5,426 nt of DNA, taken from contig BTRG01000087.1 of assembly GCA_036986275.1 (NCBI GenBank), positions 1 through 5,426 of the forward strand. The letters are read 5' to 3'. The DNA comes from BTRG01 sp036986275. GTDB taxonomy: Bacteria; Pseudomonadota; Gammaproteobacteria; Acidiferrobacterales; SZUA-150. The notes beneath the pieces were generated by a model, which searched no databases, was not told where the DNA came from, and saw only the letters and a list, made by a program, of their open reading frames with translations. This document shows, piece after piece, positions 1 through 5,052 of the stretch. The stretch's first letter is position 1. Each line of letters begins with the position of its first letter. Position numbers and translations under genes: made by a program.

Positions 1-29
1 AGCCCGGATGCAGCGTAGCGCAATCCGGG
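1..29. repeat. CCCGGAT/ATCCGGG intergenic hairpin repeat (left edge possibly cut by window)
   Basis: CCCGGAT (3-9) and ATCCGGG (23-29) form a perfect 7-bp inverted repeat around a 13-base centre containing AGCGTAGC. The pattern AGCCCGGATG...AATCCGGG is a familiar REP-like intergenic repeat in many gammaproteobacterial genomes; that statement is from general knowledge, not a search. It sits beside a second hairpin of the same type (54-80) and a larger palindromic repeat (98-258), so the left flank is a small cluster of repeats. It may form a stem in RNA, but no T-run follows it, so I do not call it a terminator. Confidence 0.7.
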
Positions 30-53
30 ACAATACATGAGGGCATAATCCAT

Positions 54-260
54 CCTGGATTCCACTGCGTTTCATCCAGGCTACATACTATTGCCTCGTG
101 GTTAGGTGCCCACCAGGGTCAATCTTTACCACCTTCGCCAAGCGTGCACCGTAACCCAATATTCCGTGAAGCTCAGGCTCTGCCGTTGGGTTACGATGCG
201 CTCGAATAGTGCCGGTAAACAGAAAATATGGTGTTATTGCGCATCTAACCCAACCTACTT
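54..260 (+). repeat. Compound intergenic repeat, copy A
   Basis: This is the left of two related copies; the other is at 5089-5309 in the same orientation. By eye roughly four fifths of positions match (not computed). It begins with a CCTGGAT (54-60)/ATCCAGG (74-80) hairpin, passes through GGCTACAT and GCCTCGT, and continues into an element built from inverted copies of a GTTGGGTTA core: a short left arm (98-109), TAACCCAA (152-159), GTTGGGTTACGATGCGC (185-201) and GCGCATCTAACCCAACCTAC (239-258). Similarity to copy B stops just after CCTACTTT, which marks the right boundary. The left arm has lost 6 bases (AGGTTG) relative to copy B. It encodes no protein; open frames across it are chance. It lies downstream of the minus-strand TlpA-like gene and could fold in its 3' transcript. 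Confidence 0.8.
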
Positions 261-320
261 TTATACAACGATCAGGTTAACGCTCACTCACCACGGGGCC
301 AGCGTCTATTCTTTGCCTGC

Positions 321-836
321 CTATTCTTTAAGCAAGGCCTTGATCTTTTGAATGACTTCCGGCGTATCCCACTGCAACTCACCGAACAGGGCATAACGAA
401 TCCTGCCCTGTTTATCAATAATATAACTGGTGGGGAAGGCAAACACCTTCCAGGCCTTCAAGGCCGCGCCGTCTTTATCCATGAGCACCACGAAGTCGCG
501 CTCCATTTCATCAGGCAGGAAGGCCCGGATAATTTTCTCCTCTTCACCCATATCCACCGCAACAACCTGGAAGGGCTCGCCTTGCAGTTTGTTTTGTAAT
601 CGCCACATGGAAGGCATCTCAATACGGCATGGCGGACACCAGGCGGCCCAGAAGTTCAGCATCACCACCTGACCCCTGAACTCGGACAGGGATCGCACCT
701 TACCCTGCAAGTCCTTCAGCATGAGCGCCGGGGGTGTGGGCTCGCCCCGATAGACTTTTAATTCACGGGCCTGGGATACGGTAATAAAAAATGTACTACA
801 GACCAGCACTAGCGCCAGTCGTGCCGCTAGCACCAT
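321..836 (-). CDS. TlpA/ResA-like periplasmic thiol-disulfide oxidoreductase
   Basis: A 171-residue protein of the TlpA/ResA/AhpC-TSA thioredoxin-like family, which exchanges thiols and disulfides with protein clients outside the cytoplasm. Residues 1-23 form a signal peptide with probable cleavage after Ser-Gln-Ala. Cys13 is in the hydrophobic core but the residue before it is Val, so this is not a lipobox. The domain follows: GQVVMLNFWAAWCPPC with redox cysteines 67 and 70, the EMP motif after them, VVAVDMGE near 91-98, and the cis-proline in FAFPTSYIID (Pro135). These are all hallmarks of the family and length is typical. The start is supported by GGAG (850-847) 10 bases upstream and by its position one base after the stop of the preceding gene, suggesting translational coupling. 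No ccm or dsbD genes are nearby, so the client is unknown; cytochrome c maturation cannot be inferred. Confidence 0.93.
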   Translation of the reverse strand: MVLAARLALVLVCSTFFITVSQARELKVYRGEPTPPALMLKDLQGKVRSLSEFRGQVVMLNFWAAWCPPCRIEMPSMWRLQNKLQGEPFQVVAVDMGEEEKIIRAFLPDEMERDFVVLMDKDGAALKAWKVFAFPTSYIIDKQGRIRYALFGELQWDTPEVIQKIKALLKE

Positions 837-837
837 G

Positions 838-1584
838 TCAGTAATTCTCCATATACGAAATCGTTTCGCGAATCATGGCCGGAAACAATTTGGCCATCCT
901 GTCTTCGGCATCCGTGGAATCCGGCCGAAAATAGAAACGGTCGCGCACACCCGTCAACACCTTGTTATAAACCCGGCTACCGGCCTGTTCCAGCAACCTG
1001 GTCTGCACATCACGATACCAGTACCAGGGCGAGTTTTGTGGTTGAATGATGGCCAGGTTCAGGCGTGTCTTGTTAATGATGGGCTGATAACGCGCTACCT
1101 TGCCCGGTTCTGGCGTCTGTATATACAAGTTTGGTGAAAACAGAATCACACCCTTCACGGCCTTCGGGATAGGTTGCAGTCCGCGCAGGGCCATGACCGC
1201 GCCGCGACTCGAGGTGAGCACATAGACTTTCTTGCCGGTTTTTTTGCGGGCAAAGGCGATCAAGGCCGTCAGGTCTTCCGTCGGCACCCTGTCTATACTG
1301 CTGGGTACCGGCGCCAGCAGATGGGCCTGTATGATATCGGCCAACCACACCTCATAATGTTGCTGGCTGAGTTCTTGCGCCAGGGCACGGTGCCCATCCT
1401 TGAAACCAAACTCGGATGGCAACCAAAGAATGAGACTAAAGCTCTTGGCGGGAAATACCGTCATCGGTACTTCGGTGCCCGTCACCAGTTTGATTTCGAC
1501 ATCCTGGCCGTCGGCCCGGGATAATGCGCTATGGGCCAGCAGGAAAATCGAAAGAAATAGAGCTAAGCGACGAGGCCTGGACAT
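838..1584 (-). CDS. Exported alpha/beta-hydrolase-like protein with degenerate catalytic residues
   Basis: A 248-residue protein. MSRPRR followed by a hydrophobic stretch and Ser-Arg-Ala at residues 22-24 is a clear signal peptide, so the product is probably periplasmic. The body has the layout of an alpha/beta hydrolase: strand LILWLPSEFG (51-60), helix with RALAQELSQQ, strand YEVWLAD (77-83), a helix, then KVYVLTSSRGAVMAL (119-133), which matches the nucleophile elbow with Ser126 as the candidate nucleophile, and strand GVILFSPN. The first glycine of G-x-S-x-G is Thr124. There is no histidine after residue 88, so the usual C-terminal catalytic His is missing. The function is therefore uncertain and may be binding rather than hydrolysis. 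A 14-residue N-terminal extension from an ATG at 1626 is possible, but 1584 gives a canonical signal peptide with AGGTGA just upstream. It is the first gene of the operon with the TlpA-like gene. Confidence 0.85.
   Translation of the reverse strand: MSRPRRLALFLSIFLLAHSALSRADGQDVEIKLVTGTEVPMTVFPAKSFSLILWLPSEFGFKDGHRALAQELSQQHYEVWLADIIQAHLLAPVPSSIDRVPTEDLTALIAFARKKTGKKVYVLTSSRGAVMALRGLQPIPKAVKGVILFSPNLYIQTPEPGKVARYQPIINKTRLNLAIIQPQNSPWYWYRDVQTRLLEQAGSRVYNKVLTGVRDRFYFRPDSTDAEDRMAKLFPAMIRETISYMENY
847..850 (-). promoter_or_regulatory. Ribosome binding site of the TlpA-like gene, inside the upstream gene
   Basis: On the minus strand GGAG lies 10 bases before the ATG at 836, within the last codons of the hydrolase-like gene. 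The junction reads TGACATG, so the stop of one gene and the start of the next are separated by one base. This favours coupled translation and decides the start. Confidence 0.65.
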
Positions 1585-1647
1585 ATTCACCTGCGGCTCC
1601 GGGCTGCTGTGTGGACAGGTCCCCATGGAGACAGTAACCTCTCTTTA
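1585..1647. promoter_or_regulatory. Divergent intergenic spacer, likely promoter region
   Basis: Sixty-three bases separate the divergent starts at 1584 (minus) and 1648 (plus). At least one promoter must serve each side, but I cannot identify convincing -35/-10 boxes; they may extend into the flanking coding regions. Two weak symmetric elements are visible: GGACAGGTCC (1613-1622), with 4-bp half-sites, and GAGA (1628-1631) facing TCTC just before the plus-strand start. Neither is assigned to a known regulator. Confidence 0.35.
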
Positions 1648-2223
1648 ATGGTCATGGATTTCAAAACTACCGCAAGCCTGACATTAACGCTACTGTCCCT
1701 CTTCTTCAGTCCCATGGGCTGGGCAGGTCCGGAAGACGAAGAGGAAGAAGAGCCGGAATATGCGACCCTGCTGATACTGCAGTTTGAAAACTTCCGTGAG
1801 GGTGACAATGAAGAAGCCATGGTTGAGTTTCGGCCCGGCCCGGTAGAATCCCCTTTCGCCGGTAAACCCTTTGATCGCGTACGCATAGAGTTTGCCGAAA
1901 CAAGCTATTTCCCTGAGGAACAGCAAGATCGCAGCGTCTATCTCTATCGCAACAATAAAGACAAACGCCTGCTGCTGGCAAGCATCCAGATACGTTTCTA
2001 TGACGAAGGTGACAAGGGCTGGGTGCCGCACTTCAAGATACAACAGGACATCACACTAATCCGCCAGGGCGATAAATGGCTGCCTATTCCCACCGCCCCC
2101 GGCGCCAGCAATGTCGTCATGCTCACCAGCAGCTCTATCCCCAACACCGAAGGTTATTACAGCTACCTGGAGTTCAGTTTTAGTCCGAAACAGATTTACA
2201 TTGACAGTTGGGAAGTAAAATAA
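1648..2223 (+). CDS. Unrecognised exported acidic protein
   Basis: A 191-residue protein of no family I recognise. The N-terminus MVMDFKTTASLTLTLLSLFFSP ending in Gly-Trp-Ala is a signal peptide with cleavage predicted after WA (near residue 26). The mature protein starts with a strongly acidic run, GPEDEEEEEPE, and continues with alternating hydrophobic and polar residues (ATLLILQFENF, DRVRIEFAE, ASIQIRFYDEG, YSYLEFSFSPKQIYIDSW) suggestive of a mainly beta fold. It has no cysteine and no transmembrane segment besides the signal, so a soluble periplasmic location is likely. Translation could begin at the ATG at 1648 or the one at 1654; neither has a clear Shine-Dalgarno. A GTG at 1609 in the same frame would add 13 residues before the signal and is less likely. 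It ends 10 bases before the next gene, suggesting one operon with it. Confidence 0.8.
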   Translation: MVMDFKTTASLTLTLLSLFFSPMGWAGPEDEEEEEPEYATLLILQFENFREGDNEEAMVEFRPGPVESPFAGKPFDRVRIEFAETSYFPEEQQDRSVYLYRNNKDKRLLLASIQIRFYDEGDKGWVPHFKIQQDITLIRQGDKWLPIPTAPGASNVVMLTSSSIPNTEGYYSYLEFSFSPKQIYIDSWEVK

Positions 2224-2233
2224 CGATACAAGT

Positions 2234-2998
2234 ATGAAGTCTCCTGTAGTATGTATAGGCATAGGTGAAATGGGCGGCGTCTTCGTGCGCGGCCTGTTGA
2301 AGGCCGGTCATGCCGTCATCCCCGTCACCCGCGAGCTGGACATGGCCGCCGTTGCCACCGAACACCCCGAGCCCGAAGCCGTCCTGGTGGCGGTGGCGGA
2401 AAAAGACCTGCATCCGGTATTGCAGGCCATACCGCGGACCTGGAAAAACAGGCTGGCATTGATACAGAACGAATTGCTGCCCAGGGACTGGCGGCAATAC
2501 GGCATAGCAAACCCCACTATTATCTCTGTCTGGTTTGAGAAAAAACCGGGACAGGACTTCAAGGTGCTCATTCCCTCACCGGTCCATGGTCCCCACGCAA
2601 CGCTGATTAAAGAAGCACTGGAGTGTTTAGGAATAAACGTGCGTCTGATAGCGGACGAAGAGACCCTGCTCTTTGAGTTGCTGCGCAAAAACGTCTACAT
2701 TTTAACGACGAATATCACCGGCCTGGAGACCGGCGGCACCGTCGGGGCTATGTGGGCCGAACATGAAAAACTGGCCCGCAAAGTGGCCAGCGATGTCATG
2801 GACATACAGGCCTGGCTGACGGGCACGGAACCCGACCGTGAGGCCCTCATCGCCGGCATGGTCGAGGCCATAGATAGCGACCCGGACCACGGTTGCACCG
2901 GGCGCTCGGCGCCGGCGCGTCTGGAGCGGGCGCTGGCACAGGCCGATGAGGCCGGCCTGGCCGTACACAAGCTCAGAGAAATATACAGCCAGGCATAA
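2234..2998 (+). CDS. Ketopantoate-reductase-like NAD(P)-binding Rossmann protein
   Basis: A 254-residue cytosolic protein resembling the ketopantoate reductase (ApbA/PanE) superfamily. The N-terminus VVCIGIGEMGGVFVRGLLKAG carries the dinucleotide-binding G-x-G-x-x-G at residues 9-14. Arg33 after the second strand (VIPVTRE) sits where NADPH-preferring members have a phosphate-binding Arg. LIQNE (76-80) resembles the QN/HN motif that holds the substrate Asn, and LLRKNVYILTTNITGL (149-164) resembles the helix carrying the catalytic Lys, with Lys152 as candidate. The Asn four residues after that Lys in E. coli PanE is Ile156 here, though Asn160 is present. The C-terminal GRSAPARLERALAQADEAGL region also recalls the KPR C-terminal domain. 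At 254 residues it is shorter than typical PanE (about 300), and it lies outside any pantothenate cluster, so I call family, not substrate. The start has no strong ribosome binding site; coupling to the upstream gene is plausible. Confidence 0.82.
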   Translation: MKSPVVCIGIGEMGGVFVRGLLKAGHAVIPVTRELDMAAVATEHPEPEAVLVAVAEKDLHPVLQAIPRTWKNRLALIQNELLPRDWRQYGIANPTIISVWFEKKPGQDFKVLIPSPVHGPHATLIKEALECLGINVRLIADEETLLFELLRKNVYILTTNITGLETGGTVGAMWAEHEKLARKVASDVMDIQAWLTGTEPDREALIAGMVEAIDSDPDHGCTGRSAPARLERALAQADEAGLAVHKLREIYSQA

Positions 2999-3020
2999 GC
3001 ATCAGGTAACAGACGCCAGC

Positions 3021-3479
3021 ATGGACACACCCCCCAGTTACAGTTTTTGCCTCGCCCGCTGGCCGAAAGAAGAAAAAGACATACGTGCCGTGCGCGAGCA
3101 GGTCTTTATCGAGGAACTCTCCATCCCTCCAGAACTGGAATGGGACGACAGGGACGAGGCCTGCTATCACGTCATCGCCTACGATGAGAAAAGCCGTCCC
3201 ATCGCCACTGGACGGGTAGACACCGACGGTCATATCGGCCGCATGGCGGTATTGCCGCCCTGGCGTGGCCGCACCGTCGGCGGCGCCGTGCTCAGCTATC
3301 TCATGCACATCGCCGAACGCCTGGATATGGACTACGTCTGGGTGCACGCCCAGGAATCCGCCATTCCGTTTTATCAAAAAAACGGCTTTTCCACCGCCGG
3401 TGACCGCTTTACGGAAACCGGTATCCCACACCAGAAACTGGTGCGTCTGATACTCAGGAAAGACATCGCCCTGCAATAA
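3021..3479 (+). CDS. GNAT family N-acetyltransferase (YjcF-like)
   Basis: A 152-residue acetyl-CoA-dependent acetyltransferase of the GNAT superfamily. The N-terminal part VREQVFIEELSIPPELEWDDRDE (24-46) is the typical R-x-x-V-F-x-x-E-x-x-x-P segment of YjcF-like proteins. IGRMAVLPPWRGRTVGGAVL (72-91) is the core strand and acetyl-CoA pyrophosphate loop, with R-x-x-G-x-A at 84-89. VWVHAQESAIPFYQKNGF (106-123) is the motif-B strand and helix, and GIPHQKL (134-140) matches the family's C-terminal G-I-P-H signature. Length is normal. The frame is open upstream to 2946, but that would overlap the preceding gene by about 50 bases; the ATG at 3021 gives the standard domain start with a 22-base gap, so I chose it. 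Its ribosome binding site is weak (AGGTAA about 12 bases away). The acceptor substrate is unknown. Confidence 0.9.
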   Translation: MDTPPSYSFCLARWPKEEKDIRAVREQVFIEELSIPPELEWDDRDEACYHVIAYDEKSRPIATGRVDTDGHIGRMAVLPPWRGRTVGGAVLSYLMHIAERLDMDYVWVHAQESAIPFYQKNGFSTAGDRFTETGIPHQKLVRLILRKDIALQ

Positions 3480-3615
3480 CCACACGCGAGAATAACCCCA
3501 TAGACGACCGGTTAATCCATCCTGACAAGCGGCCATATTTAGCCCGCCGTGTTAGCTATCGGTAAGGTTCGCTGGACTATATTTAATGGCTGACGAGACC
3601 CACTTATTACAGCTT

Positions 3616-3674
3616 GGGCCATCCTGAGGGGATCAAACTCTATCAGAAGCACCCAGGAAATCCAGGAATGGCCC
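3616..3674 (+). promoter_or_regulatory. Imperfect inverted repeat in the lipoprotein leader
   Basis: GGGCCATCCTG (3616-3626) can pair with CAGGAATGGCCC (3663-3674) with one bulged base, enclosing a 36-base loop. A second CAGGA at 3654-3658 could alternatively pair with TCCTG (3622-3626), since CCAGGAAA and CCAGGAAT occur in tandem. The stem ends 22 bases before the ribosome binding site. It may be a leader structure or a chance palindrome; no T-run follows it, so it is not an intrinsic terminator. Confidence 0.35.
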
Positions 3675-3696
3675 GTCATAATATTACCCGTTATCA

Positions 3697-3702
3697 AAGG
3701 AG
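3697..3702 (+). promoter_or_regulatory. Strong Shine-Dalgarno fixing the lipoprotein start
   Basis: AAGGAG lies 7 bases before the ATG at 3710. It is the best ribosome binding site in the window and decides against the longer open frame beginning at 3614, which would place 32 residues in front of a lipoprotein signal peptide. Confidence 0.9.
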
Positions 3703-3709
3703 AGTCTTC

Positions 3710-5005
3710 ATGAAGTACCGCACCCAAACCCTGTTGGCATTAGCCATCGCCGGCCTGGTGGCCCTGCCTGGCTGTAGCACCAGCTCGGACACCACGGTCG
3801 ATTCCAACGAACAGGCACGCGATGCCTCGGCCTCGGGCACCCAATCGGCCAACCTGGCCTCCAACTCCGGCAACCTGTTATTTACCGGCTCCGAAGCAGG
3901 CCTGGTTGCCGTCCCTACAGGCAGTCCGGCACCGTCCACACCCCGGTTGAAGACCTTTAGCGGCAGCACCAGTGATCAATTCACCAAGATTGCCGCCCTG
4001 CGCAATCCCGCGGTAGCCACCAAGACCAAGAACGTGGTCAACCGCAGCGTGAGCCGCGCCCAATCATTGGCAAAGAGCATGGCACGAGCAACCGTTACCA
4101 TAAATGAAACTGCTGCTTGTGTGGACGGTGGCACCTATACGGCCACGGGTACCTGGGACGATGTTGCAAAGACATTCAGTCTCACCGTCGTCTTTAGTGC
4201 TTGCCGCGAAGAAGGCCATGAGTTGAATGGTCCGGTTGCCTTTACAGGCTCTCATGACGAAATCACACGAACCTTCACCGGTTCCGCGACGGCGGGTGAT
4301 GGTGATGGAGTATTGGAGCCAACAGAAGACCTGTTCGCTCGGAAGTATGAAGAACTTGGCGGTGACCCCTATGGCCTCGAAGTCGCCAACCTGGTGGAAG
4401 ACCTGACCCATACCTTCACTTTCATTAATACCAGCAACCCTCCCAATGTTGAATCCGCGGATTTCGACATGAGTGCGAATGGCGCCCTGCGTTATACGGA
4501 TGTGGATTCTGGCAATAGCGCAACTATCACGTATACAAACCTGAGTTTTGTCGGCGACCATAGTTATGACAACGGTGGCACACCAGGCGATCTGCCTGCC
4601 GATGTTGCCGATGATGTAGAAGACACCTTGGTCACAACCAATGGCGGCATCAGCCTGGACGCGCCCTTGATTGATATCGATATCAACTACACCGACTTCC
4701 GTCTGACCGAGCACGAAACCAATAATTATGAGGAATATACTATAGACGGTACTGTTACCACGGACTTCACACCGGATGTCTGTAATGAAGGGACCTTCAG
4801 CTTTGTCACCAATATCCCGGTACGTGAAAACAACTTCGGTACGACGATCGCCGGTGAAGTGGTTATCAACGGCAATGTCACGGTAGTCTTCAATCCCGAT
4901 GGCACCGTCACCGTCACGGTAGCAGGCAGCGATCCAGTGACTTATGAAAGCTGGGAAGACCTCGAGAACCAACCGGGCTCCTGCCCTATCCCTGACTTTG
5001 AATAA
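3710..5005 (+). CDS. Large outer-membrane-type lipoprotein of unknown function
   Basis: A 431-residue lipoprotein that I cannot assign to a named family. MKYRTQTLLALAIAGLVALPGC is a type II signal peptide with Cys22 as the lipidated residue; Pro at -2 is slightly unusual in the lipobox. Ser at +2 predicts outer-membrane sorting. Residues 23-75 are a Ser/Thr/Asn/Ala-rich linker. The rest is rich in Thr, Val, Gly, Asp and Asn with alternating strands, suggesting a beta-sheet fold exposed to an oxidising compartment. Mature cysteines are at 137, 165, 358 and 425, likely two disulfides. C-V-D-G-G-T-Y-T at 137 and C-N-E-G-T-F-S-F at 358 resemble each other, hinting at an internal duplication. GDGDGVLEPTED (196-207) resembles an EF-hand calcium loop without its first acidic ligand. 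The gene has its own strong ribosome binding site and a terminator, so it is probably a single-gene transcript. Possible roles are adhesion or surface binding; this is a guess. Confidence 0.9.
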   Translation: MKYRTQTLLALAIAGLVALPGCSTSSDTTVDSNEQARDASASGTQSANLASNSGNLLFTGSEAGLVAVPTGSPAPSTPRLKTFSGSTSDQFTKIAALRNPAVATKTKNVVNRSVSRAQSLAKSMARATVTINETAACVDGGTYTATGTWDDVAKTFSLTVVFSACREEGHELNGPVAFTGSHDEITRTFTGSATAGDGDGVLEPTEDLFARKYEELGGDPYGLEVANLVEDLTHTFTFINTSNPPNVESADFDMSANGALRYTDVDSGNSATITYTNLSFVGDHSYDNGGTPGDLPADVADDVEDTLVTTNGGISLDAPLIDIDINYTDFRLTEHETNNYEEYTIDGTVTTDFTPDVCNEGTFSFVTNIPVRENNFGTTIAGEVVINGNVTVVFNPDGTVTVTVAGSDPVTYESWEDLENQPGSCPIPDFE

Positions 5006-5026
5006 TTTAAAGTCATAGTTAAACGG

Positions 5027-5052
5027 AACGGGGAGCTTAGGCTCCCCGTTTT
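5027..5052 (+). terminator. Rho-independent terminator of the lipoprotein gene
   Basis: AACGGGGAGC (5027-5036) and GCTCCCCGTT (5041-5050) form a perfect 10-bp stem with the tetraloop TTAG, running into TTTT. It begins 21 bases after the stop codon. The stem is strong and GC-rich, and the T-run is short. Confidence 0.92.

Larger units (their letters stand above)
1..320. other. Gene-free left flank
   Basis: Apart from the two CCNGGAT hairpins and the palindromic repeat copy A, this stretch shows no credible coding region. Between the repeat end (about 260) and the stop of the TlpA-like gene (321) there is no stem followed by a T-run on the minus strand, so the operon ending at 321 has no obvious intrinsic terminator here. 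The palindromic repeat itself may serve as a 3' structure (inference). Confidence 0.6.
3480..3709 (+). other. Intergenic region and probable 5' leader of the lipoprotein gene
   Basis: This 230-base spacer has no credible gene. No stem with T-run follows the acetyltransferase, so its transcription end is unclear. A TATATT at 3578-3583 could be a -10 box, but no good -35 lies at proper spacing, so I do not assign a promoter. The last 95 bases hold an imperfect inverted repeat (3616-3626 with 3663-3674) just upstream of the ribosome binding site. Confidence 0.5.

Noticed and set aside
106..351. 81-codon plus-strand open frame across the left repeat
   Set aside because: It runs through non-coding repeat copy A and into the 3' end of the minus-strand TlpA-like gene; the composition is not protein-like.
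1585..1626. N-terminal extension of the hydrolase-like protein from ATG at 1626
   Set aside because: It would put 14 residues, including a cysteine and several prolines, before a canonical signal peptide n-region; the ATG at 1584 fits better.
2973..3536. 187-codon minus-strand open frame opposite the acetyltransferase
   Set aside because: The plus strand encodes a clear GNAT domain; the antisense frame shows no family motif and is a shadow.
3578..3583. TATATT as a -10 promoter box for the lipoprotein gene
   Set aside because: No recognisable -35 box lies 16-18 bases upstream, so a sigma-70 promoter cannot be supported from this hexamer alone.
4064..4972. 302-codon minus-strand open frame opposite the lipoprotein gene
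   Set aside because: It is antisense to a gene with a signal peptide, strong ribosome binding site and terminator; the length arises from codon bias of the real gene. No motif or ribosome binding site supports it.
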